DNA of 64,000 nt from Caballeronia glathei (GCF_000698595.1 NZ_JFHC01000015.1:1-64000); one strand, 5' to 3'. Numbered from the stretch's first letter, positions 36,199 through 44,993 are shown. The notes: generated by a model from the sequence alone, not told the origin. Program-made: numbers and translations.

Positions 36199-37110
36199 TC
36201 AGGTCTGGGGAGAAGACGCAGCGACTGATTCACCCGTAAGCGCAGGGAGAAATGTTTTCAGATATGCGAGAAACGGAGCACCTACTTCCGGGTGACGCAG
36301 TGCGAATTCGACCGTCGCCTTCAGATAACCCAGCTTGCTGCCGCAATCAAAACGCGCGCCGTGGTACTTGTAAGCGAGGACCTGTTCGTCTGCAAGTAAC
36401 GACTGAATCGCGTCAGTCAACTGAAGTTCACCGCTCGCGTCCGGTTTTAGCGCACGCAGATGCTGAAAGATCTTTGGCTTTAGAACATAGCGACCGACTA
36501 CGGCGAGGTTCGATGGCGCAAGTTCGGGCGACGGCTTCTCGACGATTCCGGAGATCTTGATCAGCGATTCCTCCCATGCCTTGCCGTCGACGATACCGTA
36601 CGACTTCGTCTCCGTCCGCGGCACGTCCTCGACACCGATTACCGAACTATGATAGTGATCGAACACCTCGATCATCTGAGCCATGATGGGCGGCGTACCA
36701 TACAACAGGTCATCGGCAAGCATTACCGCGAACGGGTTGTCGCCAACCAGCTTCTCCGCACACATCACCGCGTGGCCCAAACCCAGGGCTTCAGACTGAC
36801 GCACGTAGAAACAGTCGACATGGCTTGGCTTGATACCACGTACCAGCTCAAGCAAGGTGTCTTTACCGCGCGCTTCAAGTTCAGCTTCAATCTCGTACGA
36901 CTTGTCGAAGTGGTCCTCGATAGCGCGCTTGCTGCGACCGGTGACGAAGATCATTTCGGTGATGCCTGCTGCCATGGCTTCTTCCACCGCGTATTGGATC
37001 AGTGGCTTGTCGACTATTGGCAGCATTTCCTTCGGGCTTGCCTTTGTGGCAGGGAGAAACCGGGTGCCAAGGCCAGCCACCGGAAATACAGCCTTCGTAA
37101 TTTTCAACAT
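36199..37110 (-). CDS. galU: UTP-glucose-1-phosphate uridylyltransferase
   Basis: The enzyme makes UDP-glucose from glucose-1-phosphate and UTP, feeding both the initiating transferase and Ugd. The N-terminus KAVFPVAGLGTRFLPATKAS, the following PKEMLPIVDKPLIQYAVEEA, FVTGRSKRAIEDHFD, LGLGHAVMCAEKLVGDNPFA and FDCGSKLGYLKATVEFAL identify GalU unambiguously. It has 303 residues. AGGATC lies just upstream of the ATG. It lies between two paralogous regulators, on the same strand as the exopolysaccharide operon. Confidence 0.97.
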   Translation of the reverse strand: MLKITKAVFPVAGLGTRFLPATKASPKEMLPIVDKPLIQYAVEEAMAAGITEMIFVTGRSKRAIEDHFDKSYEIEAELEARGKDTLLELVRGIKPSHVDCFYVRQSEALGLGHAVMCAEKLVGDNPFAVMLADDLLYGTPPIMAQMIEVFDHYHSSVIGVEDVPRTETKSYGIVDGKAWEESLIKISGIVEKPSPELAPSNLAVVGRYVLKPKIFQHLRALKPDASGELQLTDAIQSLLADEQVLAYKYHGARFDCGSKLGYLKATVEFALRHPEVGAPFLAYLKTFLPALTGESVAASSPQT

Positions 37111-37532
37111 GGAAGATCCTGATTTTCAATTGATCCGTCTTGCACGGGGAGCGGCGCCAGCCGCGATCTCATCGCTCCATTTGGAATCGCGATTCTGCTT
37201 CGCGTCCGTATTGCGATTACTCAGCGTCGAAGCGATTGCGGTTCGCATGTGGTCCGTCGTGCCGTACTTCTAGCCGAACCGTTAGCGACAGCGTTGGAAG
37301 CTTGCATGGAAACGGTGGCGCGATGATGTACACGGTGATACTTGCCGGGGCCGAGAAGAGCCTGGTACTCAGGTACTCGCGCGCGGGCCTCAGACCATCA
37401 GCAATGCACCTTATCGGACGACAAAGGAAGGATATCGTGGCGATCAGCTTGCTAGTCCTATTGTGGCGGAAACGACTCTGATCTTGACCGAATGAAACAC
37501 CTGGAGACCGCCTTTTCAACAGCTTGGCAGGG
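37111..37532. other. Intergenic region upstream of galU
   Basis: 422 bases that probably hold the galU promoter. Minus-strand frames here (for example one with PASITVYIIAPPFPC) have no start signal or family match. No terminator for the upstream regulator gene was recognised. Confidence 0.45.
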
Positions 37533-38564
37533 TTATTCAAAAGCGCATTCCTTGTGACTTCGCGGGCTTTCGCAAGAGGGCCGCTTGCTCGCGCGATACT
37601 CGGTTGGCGTCACATCCAGGTGTTTGCGAAAGAGTTTCGATAGCTGGCCTCCGCTGCCACTTCCGCACCGGCGCGCAATCTTGTCGACCGGAAGGTCCGT
37701 ATCCGCAAGCAGCCGGCAACACATGTCGAGTCGAACATAGAGCAGATAGTCTGAGGGCGTAACGCCCATCTCAGCCTTAAAACGCCGGAGGAAGTTTCGC
37801 TCGCTCATTGCAGCTACCCGGGCTGCGTCGTTGATCGCTATCGATCGATCTCCGTTTGCCTCCAGCCATCTCGCCGATGCCTGAATGGGTTCGCTAATGT
37901 GGATTGACGCATTCCTTCGCACAATCGCGGTGAAGCGCGTCTCGGTTGGAGGCGCCATCCGATCAGCTATCTGACGGGCAAGATCCACACCGAAATCTTC
38001 CTCGACGACGCTCAAAGCACCTCTTAACGGGCTCACACCGTTGGATCGATGACCGGCAACGAGATGCCCCAGCGTCTCCCCTCGAATGAGATTGCTATAG
38101 CCATGATCGACGGATGCAGGCACGAAACCAGTTGCTTCCACCAGTAACCTTCCTTCACCAACAGGGAAGATGAGCCCGCTGTTTGAACAGGCACGACGCA
38201 GCCACCGGATCAAGCGTTCGTTGGATAGTGCGTTGCGCAGGCCCGCTCCGCCGACGATGAATAGAGCATGAAAGCAGTCGTCACCGCGGTACGCTTCGAC
38301 GCTTTCGGTCCACACGAACACTGAAGACGAACTCGCAATCCTGCCACCGGCTGCGGACAACAGACGGACATCGTAGTTTGCTTCAACGGTTCGGGCGTCT
38401 TTCAGCAGAGCGTTAGCCGACTGAAACACCTCCATGATCTGTGCTGCGTCCGGTAACGCAAACCCATCATATAGGGAAATGCCGACATGTTTCATGCTTC
38501 TGACGCCGCGGGAAGCGGGTGTCCCCGAGCCGCTATAGTCTTCGAGATCGAGATGACACTCCAT
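37533..38564 (-). CDS. GlxA-type AraC-family transcriptional regulator (paralogue)
   Basis: The 343-residue paralogue of the protein at 34115-35137 has the same order: DJ-1/PfpI-like domain (HVGISLYDGFALPDAAQIME, FHALFIVGGAGLRNAL) then AraC domain (IAINDAARVAAMSERNFLRR, LPVDKIARRCGSGSGGQLSK). It shares the GEGRLLV replacement of the nucleophile elbow. ATG 38564 has GAGGAGA six bases upstream and is preferred to the GTG at 38630. A palindrome lies about 250 bases upstream (38813-38830). It probably controls galU and/or the polysaccharide genes. Confidence 0.87.
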   Translation of the reverse strand: MECHLDLEDYSGSGTPASRGVRSMKHVGISLYDGFALPDAAQIMEVFQSANALLKDARTVEANYDVRLLSAAGGRIASSSSVFVWTESVEAYRGDDCFHALFIVGGAGLRNALSNERLIRWLRRACSNSGLIFPVGEGRLLVEATGFVPASVDHGYSNLIRGETLGHLVAGHRSNGVSPLRGALSVVEEDFGVDLARQIADRMAPPTETRFTAIVRRNASIHISEPIQASARWLEANGDRSIAINDAARVAAMSERNFLRRFKAEMGVTPSDYLLYVRLDMCCRLLADTDLPVDKIARRCGSGSGGQLSKLFRKHLDVTPTEYRASKRPSCESPRSHKECAFE

Positions 38565-39599
38565 TTGACTCTCCTCAGGTAAGCGAGCGGCCTGGTTTTC
38601 CGACTGTCGTTCTACCGCTTCAGACGTCACTTTTCAGTGACCGAATTTGCCAACCTTTTGGCGGATGCACGGGACCCGTGGCTGAGAGCGCATTGACTAT
38701 AGGGACGTTGAGGAAATTCGAACATAGGTTTGGATCCAGGCGGCCCGCAAGCGAGTGTGTTGAGTTGACCGATGGGGTGAATGTGGGAAAAGGCGGTAAT
38801 GTTTAAGGCTCACAGCATCACCTGATGCTGCCGGAGTCTGAGCAGAAGTGCCCCTAACTGATTCACCCGTCAGGTGATGAAACAGTCGTCTTAGAAATTT
38901 ATTCCGTTTCGGCAGTTGACGTCCACAACCTTACTGATACGGTAACCGAACCAGTTTGGCAAACCTAGCTTGCCCGTATGGGAGGGCTGGATGATCCGGC
39001 GGTACGTTGTGGGTCATTCGATGTACCGAGCGCTCTATGCCCTAACGCGCGAATGCGGGCTTCGGACGTATGTAGGGAAGTGTGACGCCCCTGTGCTTGC
39101 TTGGCATATACCCTATTCGCTCGCACTGCCGTATCGAAAAATTGGCGCTGTGCCCTGGAGAAGACATATCGTAGGCGCAAACGCACGGCAGGCTCAGAGC
39201 CCGTGCATCGATGCGATGTACCTACCGGTCAGACGGCGTCATAGATTTGCCACGAGTGCGAGCGCACGAACGCAAGTATGATGAATAGTCAGAAAGCAGT
39301 TGACATCTTTTTGGGGAGTTCATAGAGTTCGTGCCGTGCAGCGAGCAGAGCTACCGGTCTGCATTTGCAGAGGCGCGTATCACATACGGCTCAAGTGTGA
39401 AGTGTTCCCAAAGGTCAACCCGAAGCAGGAGAGAGATTCTTGTTTGCAGGTGCTGCACCTGCTCCATCCAGGAAAGGATTGCTCCGTAATAGAGCTACTC
39501 GGATGTCTATTAGTACACGATCTTGAGTGACCGCACTCAACAACCTGACAACGGCACGGTGATGTGCGTCGACCGAACTTGTGCTTATTCGGAAGTGAC
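38565..39599. other. Long region without a supportable gene
   Basis: About 1 kb with only short interrupted frames. Apart from the inverted repeats at 38813-38879 I see nothing that can be named. The composition is less GC-rich than the flanking operons. Confidence 0.4.
38813..38879. repeat. Nested inverted repeats upstream of a regulator gene
   Basis: CAGCATCA-CC-TGATGCTG at 38813-38830 is a perfect 8-base palindrome. Its inner part CATCACCTGA (38816-38825) is also exactly complementary to TCAGGTGATG at 38870-38879. Two alternative structures or two operator half-sites are possible. It lies 249 to 315 bases upstream of the regulator start at 38564. Confidence 0.6.
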
Positions 39600-39869
39600 A
39601 TGAGACAGCTAGTAGTGAATGGATCGGTTGGAGAAATGAGCCTGCTTACGCAGCATGAAATAGAGAGCGGTCGCTTGTGCCGGTCGCTCAGTCTCCGCGC
39701 GAGCCATGATGGCAAAAGCGTGCTCTTGATCGAGATGGACGAACGCAAGGCCGGCATTCAACGCGAATTTCTCCACGACATTACGACCGGCGAATTGATT
39801 GCATTGATTCGTGCTCATGGTGCCGAGTTGACAGGAGAAGGCCATGTTAGCAAGGCTCACTCCGACTGA
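39600..39869 (+). CDS. Hypothetical protein, 89 aa
   Basis: Starting at ATG 39600 (GGAAG about five bases upstream), the protein reads MRQLVVNGSVGEMSLLTQHE, then SLRASHDGKSVLLIEMDERK and FLHDITTGELIALIRAHGAE. It is a small soluble alpha-beta protein with coding-like composition. I recall similar unnamed proteins in Burkholderia but no domain assignment. There are no clear operon partners. Confidence 0.6.
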   Translation: MRQLVVNGSVGEMSLLTQHEIESGRLCRSLSLRASHDGKSVLLIEMDERKAGIQREFLHDITTGELIALIRAHGAELTGEGHVSKAHSD

Positions 39870-40193
39870 GCATGCACCTGTCCAAGTTCCCGCCGGTCGT
39901 CACCTTGGTCCATACTTCGATGGCAAGGTAGATCGCGCGCAGTAGTGAATTGGACACGTGATATGACTCGAAGAGGCGAGGCAATATGCCCGCTAATAGC
40001 GCCTCTCGTCGTCACTTCGTCATTCGCCGCAGGGTTCTGCGCTGCCGCCGCAAGTGAGATTTCTTGGCTCGCGTGGCTCGATCCGAGTGTACCAACGCGA
40101 TGGTATCGAGATCCCCCTCGGATATACGAATGGCATCTCGACTTTCCCTTCACTTCACTTCAAAGACTCCCCATGCGGTGACGCCCGCAAGCC
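39870..40193. other. Intergenic region
   Basis: 324 bases between convergent genes. A plus-strand GTG frame at 39945-40181 is slightly hydrophobic but unsupported. No clear terminator. Confidence 0.4.
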
Positions 40194-41261
40194 CTATACG
40201 GCTTCGTCCAGCAACGGATAGTCGTTGTAACCCGTTTCGTCATTGGTATAGATCGTTTGTGAGTTGATCGCATTGAGCGGTGCACCGCGCCGGAAGCGCT
40301 CCACCAGATCGGGATTCGCGATAAAGGGCCGCCCGAAGGCGGCGGCATCCGCCTCGCCGTGTTCGATGGCGTGTTCCGCGCTTTCCTTGGTGAGCCCCTC
40401 ATTGACGATATAGACGCCCGTGAAAATGCGCCGCACGTCCCGGCCGATCTGCTGATCGCCACGATCGAGTGCTTCCCGCGCGAAGATGAAAGCGATGCCG
40501 CGGGCGTTGAGCTGCTTGGCGACATAGGCAAATAGCGCCCGCGGATTGGAATCGTGCATGGAGTACGAACTCGACATCAGATTGAGATGCACACCGACGC
40601 GGCCGGCCGGCCAAACGGTAAGCAACGCATCTACCGCCTCCATCAGGAAGCGGGCCCGATTTTCGATTGAGCCGCCGTAGCAGTCGGTCCGCTTGTTCGA
40701 GCCGTCATGCAGGAACTGGTCGAACAGATAGCCATTCGCAGCGTGAAGCTCCACGCCATCGAAACCGGCACGCCTGGCATTTGCGGCGCCGATCCGGAAA
40801 TCGTCTACGATGCCGGGAATCTCTTCCGTTTCCAGTGCGCGCGGCACCGTGTAGGGACGCTGTGGCCGCAGGCGGCTGACGTGGCCATCGGGCGCGATCG
40901 CGCTGGGAGCCACGGGGGGTTTTCCGTCATGGAAGATCGGGTCGGATACCCGGCCAACATGCCAAAGCTGAGATACGATCAGCCCGCCTGCGTCGTGTAC
41001 CGCTTGGGTCACGTCCGTCCATCCTGCGATCTGCGCGTCAGACCAGATACCAGGGGTGTTCGGATAGCCGACGCCCTGGGGCGTAACCGAGGTCGCCTCG
41101 GTAATGACCAGTCCCGCACTCGCCCGCTGAGCGTAGTGCTTCACGTTGATGGAACCGGGACTGCGCTCGTTGAAGGCGCGCATCCGAGTGAGTGGCGCCA
41201 TGACGATACGGTTTCGCAGCTTGAGCGCGCCGATCTGGATGGGATCAAAGAGTGTGGGCAT
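40194..41261 (-). CDS. Old Yellow Enzyme family ene-reductase (NemA-like)
   Basis: The FMN-dependent, NADPH-using reductase acts on activated alkenes, quinones or nitro-compounds. The 355-residue TIM barrel shows LFDPIQIGALKLRNRIVMAP, LTRMRA, QLWHVGRVSDP, FDGVELHAANGYLFDQFLHD (the His-x-x-Asn substrate pair followed by Tyr), RTDCYGGSIENRARFLMEAV and ADAAAFGRPFIANPDLVERF. All conserved elements are present, so it should be active. It is followed upstream on the same strand by a truncated MDR oxidoreductase, a common partner in electrophile detoxification. Confidence 0.95.
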   Translation of the reverse strand: MPTLFDPIQIGALKLRNRIVMAPLTRMRAFNERSPGSINVKHYAQRASAGLVITEATSVTPQGVGYPNTPGIWSDAQIAGWTDVTQAVHDAGGLIVSQLWHVGRVSDPIFHDGKPPVAPSAIAPDGHVSRLRPQRPYTVPRALETEEIPGIVDDFRIGAANARRAGFDGVELHAANGYLFDQFLHDGSNKRTDCYGGSIENRARFLMEAVDALLTVWPAGRVGVHLNLMSSSYSMHDSNPRALFAYVAKQLNARGIAFIFAREALDRGDQQIGRDVRRIFTGVYIVNEGLTKESAEHAIEHGEADAAAFGRPFIANPDLVERFRRGAPLNAINSQTIYTNDETGYNDYPLLDEAV

Positions 41262-41332
41262 CAGTGTGCTTTTCCTTTGGCTGTGTTATCAAAAGTGTTG
41301 AGCGGTGCCACCAGCACCTCATTTCAGAAGCG

Positions 41333-41632
41333 TCACGGACCGGCCGGAGACAAGTCTCGGGGCTCGTGACGAGGGACGGACTGTGCGGTCTGCCTTGCCT
41401 CGACCCGTACCTTTAGAAAATCAGCCATAAACCAGCATTTCCCCACCCGCCACGTTCCGGTCACACCCAGCGTGATCACTCGCTGTCCGACTGCCAGGGT
41501 GTCGACGCCTTCGCCTAGCGCGTCGACCGTACCCACCGATTCAAGACCAAGCACATCCGGGGGGACCGGGCCGAAGCCATAGCGGCCGCTGACCGGCATT
41601 TGACGACTGGCGTAAATTCCGCAGGAACTAGG
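41333..41632 (-). pseudogene. Fragment of an MDR-family (zinc-independent) oxidoreductase
   Basis: The frame gives SSCGIYASRQMPVSGRYGFG, then PVPPDVLGLESVGTVDALGE and GVDTLAVGQRVITLGVTGTW, which matches the N-terminal GroES-like domain of quinone/2-enoyl reductases of the MDR superfamily. After GTW the sequence departs from the family and stops at 41333 with an Arg/Pro-rich tail. The cofactor-binding domain and the first 30 or so residues are missing. It is a remnant. Left boundary of true homology is about 41450. Confidence 0.65.
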
Positions 41633-42091
41633 TTAGCCACGCTTCCCGCGTTGCGCTTTTAAGTTTTCTCAGCATTTTCACGAACGAACGATTGATTTGA
41701 GCGCGATCTCCGCTGGAGCGCGTGCTTCATAAGCGATGTGCTCCAAAAAGCCACTTGGTCGGCAGGCGATGCAACGCGGTATGGGACCAAGGTCCAATAC
41801 CGCGACCCTATCGCGTGGAATATTCTTCTTGAGAATTCCGATCAGCATCGTTCATCAGATGATGACTAATAGTCACCTGAGGACGAACAGCGCGGAATGT
41901 CTGCTTGCAAGCCCTGCCGACGCCTGACAAAAGGTTGGAACTCCAGCCCGTCCATATTCATGCGGTGTCCTTGCTGAGATGTGACCGAGCCGGATACTTG
42001 AACCACGAAGAGGTGTGTGAATCAGGCTCAATGGTTGTCGACGTTTTTCCAGGACGCCTTGTCGTCCTGCCATGTTGGATTGGAGGCATCA
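41633..42091. other. Region upstream of the GMC/PAS-cupin module
   Basis: No gene is supported. It must carry the promoter of the GMC oxidoreductase gene. A frame from 42017 runs into that gene but lacks a ribosome binding site. Confidence 0.4.
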
Positions 42092-43840
42092 ATGAGCGCC
42101 GTTTCCAGCTCCCCGAATTTTGCGCATGGCTACCCCACACCCGGGCCCCAGATCTCCACCCCTCAGAAGGTGATGGATCACGTGTTCTTCCTGTCTGAAA
42201 CCGGATGGAAGCGGGTGCGCGAGGAAGAGCAGTTCGACTACATCATCATCGGCACCGGCTTTTGTTCCCTGGCCTTCGCGGAGCGCATGCTGGCGGTCAG
42301 GCCGGAGACGCGAATCCTGATGATCGAGCGCGGCCCCTTCTTTCTGCCCGAGCACTTCCAGAACCTCCCCATTCCCTACGAGCACACTCTGGGCGGCCTG
42401 TCGGAAACCTTCCCCTGGACGCTCTCCAGCGAGACCGCCAGCCAGCCCGCCGGGCATATCAACTGGCAGCACGGGATGGTGCCGTTTTTCGGGGGCCGAA
42501 GCATCATGTGGAGCGCCTGGTGCCCCCGACCCACCCGCGACGAGATGGCTTTCTGGCCGGAGGAAACCATCGCCGCCGCGGAGGCCCACTTCGCTTCCGC
42601 CGAAGCCCTGCTCAACGTCGTGCCTGCCGACAGGATCGACGCAGCTTACGGACCCGAACTGCGGAGCTTCATCAACCGGCAGCGGCCGACCTACGGCATC
42701 ATGCAAACCTCCCTTCAGGAGATGCTCAACGAGAAAATCGGACTGATCGACTCGGCGACCCGCTGGCTGCCTGCCCCCCTCGCAGCGGGAGCCGGCGAGG
42801 CGGGCGGCGTGGACTTCGCCAAGTTCTCGACGCCTGCGGTAATCATGGAGTTGGCCTCGAAGCAGGCTGATCTGGCGGCGTCCGGGACCGGTAGCCCCTT
42901 GCGCATCGTGACGAACTGCATCGTGACGCGTATCCACGAGCAGGCGGGTGTGGCCACCGCGCTGGACACCTCCCGCGGGATGGTCAACGTCGGCAATGCC
43001 AAGGTGATCCTCGCGATGGGCACACTGCCGCCCACCACGCTGCTTCTGAACTCCTTTTCGCAGATGCAGCGGGCCGGCGATCGCTTTACGGCGCACTTCA
43101 TTACGTCGGTGGTCGCGCGCGTGCCGCGCAAGGACTTCGATTTCGGCGAGCGCATCGGTGAGCTGGAGTTGGCGGCGATCTACCTCGCCGGAAAGAACAA
43201 GAACAACGACATGCAGTACCACGTGCAGCTCTCCGTGCTCTCCGACCGGGATCCGGCGAAGAATGCCGACAAGGCGGCCCGCTGCATGCCCGATGTCGTG
43301 GCGACGGCATCGATGGCGCAACTGCTCTCCTCCGAGGAGTATCTCGTCTTCGTGTGTGCCGTACTGGGCGAGGTCGACTTCCGCAACCCGAAGAACCACT
43401 TTCGCCGGAACGGAGAGTTGGACCCCACGACCAACGTGACCCTGCAGGTGCTCGCAAATGAAAACGACCAGATGACATGGGACACCATGGACGCAGGGAC
43501 CTTCCAGATGATGGAGCGTGTCTTCGCCCCAAAAGGCAACGTGGAGTACTGGCACGGCGACCCGAATACCGGCACCTGGAGCTCGAAGCAGCCCACCATC
43601 GAGGAGCGGCGGGTTGGCGGGCTGGTCCACGAGGGCTCCACGTTATGGATCGGCGCCGGTCACGATGGGGTCGTGGGCCTCGACTATCGCCCCAACGGTG
43701 CGGAAAACGTCTTTGTCACCGGCGGAGCTCTGTGGCCTGCCAGTGGCTCCTGGAACCCCACCATGACCATGGTGGCGCTCGCCCAGGACCTCGCGGACCA
43801 GCAACTCAAATGCGTCCGCCAACCCTCAGCCGGGGCCTGA
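42092..43840 (+). CDS. GMC-family flavin oxidoreductase, pyranose-oxidase-like
   Basis: The 582-residue flavoprotein probably oxidises a sugar or polyol. The FAD motif is FDYIIIGTGFCSLAFAERML (residues 48-67) with ILMIERG. The segment FFGGRSIMWSAWCPRP (132-147) aligns with the region where fungal pyranose 2-oxidase binds FAD covalently through His, but here the residue is Met139, so FAD should be noncovalent. The catalytic pair appears conserved as His513 (GGLVHEGSTLWIG) and Asn555 (ASGSWNPTMTMVALAQ). No signal peptide is seen. GGAGG five bases before ATG 42092 fixes the start. It lies 30 bases ahead of the PAS-cupin gene. Substrate and electron acceptor are unknown. Codon use (many CCC, CTC) looks somewhat different from the flanks. 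Confidence 0.85.
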   Translation: MSAVSSSPNFAHGYPTPGPQISTPQKVMDHVFFLSETGWKRVREEEQFDYIIIGTGFCSLAFAERMLAVRPETRILMIERGPFFLPEHFQNLPIPYEHTLGGLSETFPWTLSSETASQPAGHINWQHGMVPFFGGRSIMWSAWCPRPTRDEMAFWPEETIAAAEAHFASAEALLNVVPADRIDAAYGPELRSFINRQRPTYGIMQTSLQEMLNEKIGLIDSATRWLPAPLAAGAGEAGGVDFAKFSTPAVIMELASKQADLAASGTGSPLRIVTNCIVTRIHEQAGVATALDTSRGMVNVGNAKVILAMGTLPPTTLLLNSFSQMQRAGDRFTAHFITSVVARVPRKDFDFGERIGELELAAIYLAGKNKNNDMQYHVQLSVLSDRDPAKNADKAARCMPDVVATASMAQLLSSEEYLVFVCAVLGEVDFRNPKNHFRRNGELDPTTNVTLQVLANENDQMTWDTMDAGTFQMMERVFAPKGNVEYWHGDPNTGTWSSKQPTIEERRVGGLVHEGSTLWIGAGHDGVVGLDYRPNGAENVFVTGGALWPASGSWNPTMTMVALAQDLADQQLKCVRQPSAGA

Positions 43841-43870
43841 GCCAGGCATAACGCTGATTCAAACAACCGG

Positions 43871-44764
43871 ATGCTCCCGACCGAGCCTCCGATGGGTGTG
43901 GGCGATGTGCTCGACAAAGCCGACGGCGTCTACTTCTGCATCAAGGACCGCAACTCCGTCTTCCTTTGGGTGAGCCAGAACTTTGCAGATCTGGTGGGAC
44001 AGAGCAAGGAATCCTTGATCGGCAGCGCAGACGACCGCGCCGCCCATGTGGCACACGACAAGGCGGTGATGGCGAGCGGGCAGCCCCTGCTGAACTTTCA
44101 CGAAACCATCGATGTGCCGGCCGCGGGCGGCGGGACGACGGCGCTGGAAATCGTCACGCAGAAGGGCCTGCTGCGGAAGAAAGGCGGGACAGAGATCATC
44201 GGGATCACCGTCTGCTTCGCGGAGCGCTTCCCCGCCGCCAACCGTGAGCCGGACGACCTGATCCAGAAGCTCAAGCTCACACCCACCGGCGTAGGCGGCC
44301 ATTTCGCGCCAGGGCCCGGCAGCACGGACACGGTGCTCACGGCATCCCTGCCCGAGCGCTTCGTCGGCGATCGTCACTTGTACTCCACCAACTACTACCT
44401 GCTGAAGCAGGGAGAGGTGCTTGGCCTCCATGCTCTGAACCAGGATAAGCAATGGTTCTACCACCGGGGAAGTGCGGTGCGGCTGCACATCTTTTCTCCC
44501 GCCGGAGTCTACTCCACCGTCGACATCGGCGCGGATCTGAATCAAGGGCAGGTGCTTCAGGCGGTAGCGCTGCACAACCACTGGTTTGGAGCCGAACTTC
44601 TTGGGCCAGGCTATGTACTGGTGAGTTGCAGTCTGGCACCCGGCTACGATCGCCGCGACAGCGTCAACCCGACTGTCGCTCAGCTTGCTGCACTGAAACA
44701 GGTCTTCCCTGCACATGCTGATCTGCTGCAGAAGCTGGCCTCCGCCTCGAACTCCGAAGCGTAA
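43871..44764 (+). CDS. PAS domain - DUF985 cupin fusion protein
   Basis: The 297-residue protein combines a PAS_4-like sensor at about residues 12-120 (DGVYFCIKDRNSVFLWVSQN, FADLVGQSKESLIGSADD, ALEIVTQKGLLRKKGGTEII) with a DUF985/Cupin_5 domain at about 130-295. The cupin shows GHFAPGPGS, STNYYLLKQGEVLGLHALNQ, DKQWFYHRGSAVRLHIFSP, GADLNQGQVLQAVALHNHWF and LVSCSLAPGYD. The His of LGLHAL is kept, but the family Asp-Glu pair is Asp-Lys (DKQW). DUF985 proteins relate to epimerase-type and sugar-binding cupins. It may sense or modify the substrate or product of the adjacent GMC enzyme, with which it is almost certainly co-transcribed. ATG 43892 is an alternative start. Confidence 0.8.
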   Translation: MLPTEPPMGVGDVLDKADGVYFCIKDRNSVFLWVSQNFADLVGQSKESLIGSADDRAAHVAHDKAVMASGQPLLNFHETIDVPAAGGGTTALEIVTQKGLLRKKGGTEIIGITVCFAERFPAANREPDDLIQKLKLTPTGVGGHFAPGPGSTDTVLTASLPERFVGDRHLYSTNYYLLKQGEVLGLHALNQDKQWFYHRGSAVRLHIFSPAGVYSTVDIGADLNQGQVLQAVALHNHWFGAELLGPGYVLVSCSLAPGYDRRDSVNPTVAQLAALKQVFPAHADLLQKLASASNSEA

Positions 44765-44977
44765 CAAAGCCTGTCTTCAGCCTGCTACAGCCGCCGGCAA
44801 GAACGGCGCGGGCGCAATCTGCACAGGGCTCCCGCACGCGAGCGTGACCGGGAGCACGGCTTCGCTTCACGTCGAATCCGCGATGCCGGTACGACACTCT
44901 TCACCAACGATTTCGTCTCCTCGCCATCGGGACGTCTTTCTCCTTGCGCGTCATTCCTTGGGCAAACGCCGCCCGCC

Positions 44978-44993
44978 AGCACGCGTCCCAGCG
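44978..44993 (+). repeat. 16-base direct repeat, copy 1
   Basis: AGCACGCGTCCCAGCG occurs here, upstream of the phosphoesterase gene, and again at 47218-47233, upstream of the cytochrome c peroxidase gene. One or a few such matches are expected by chance in a GC-rich window of this size, but their parallel positions are notable. Confidence 0.35.

Noticed and set aside
36224-38870. A 14-base sequence ACTGATTCACCCGT shared by the end of galU and the palindrome region
   Set aside because: Several 14-base matches are expected by chance in 64 kb, and one copy lies inside a coding sequence.
39945-40181. A plus-strand GTG frame with a hydrophobic centre
   Set aside because: There is no ribosome binding site, no family match, and the frame is short enough to be chance in this composition.
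42089-43630. A 513-residue open frame on the minus strand opposite the GMC gene
   Set aside because: Composition is Arg/Gly/His-rich with no domain match. The plus strand carries clear FAD and GMC motifs and a strong ribosome binding site, so the opposite frame is a GC-bias shadow.
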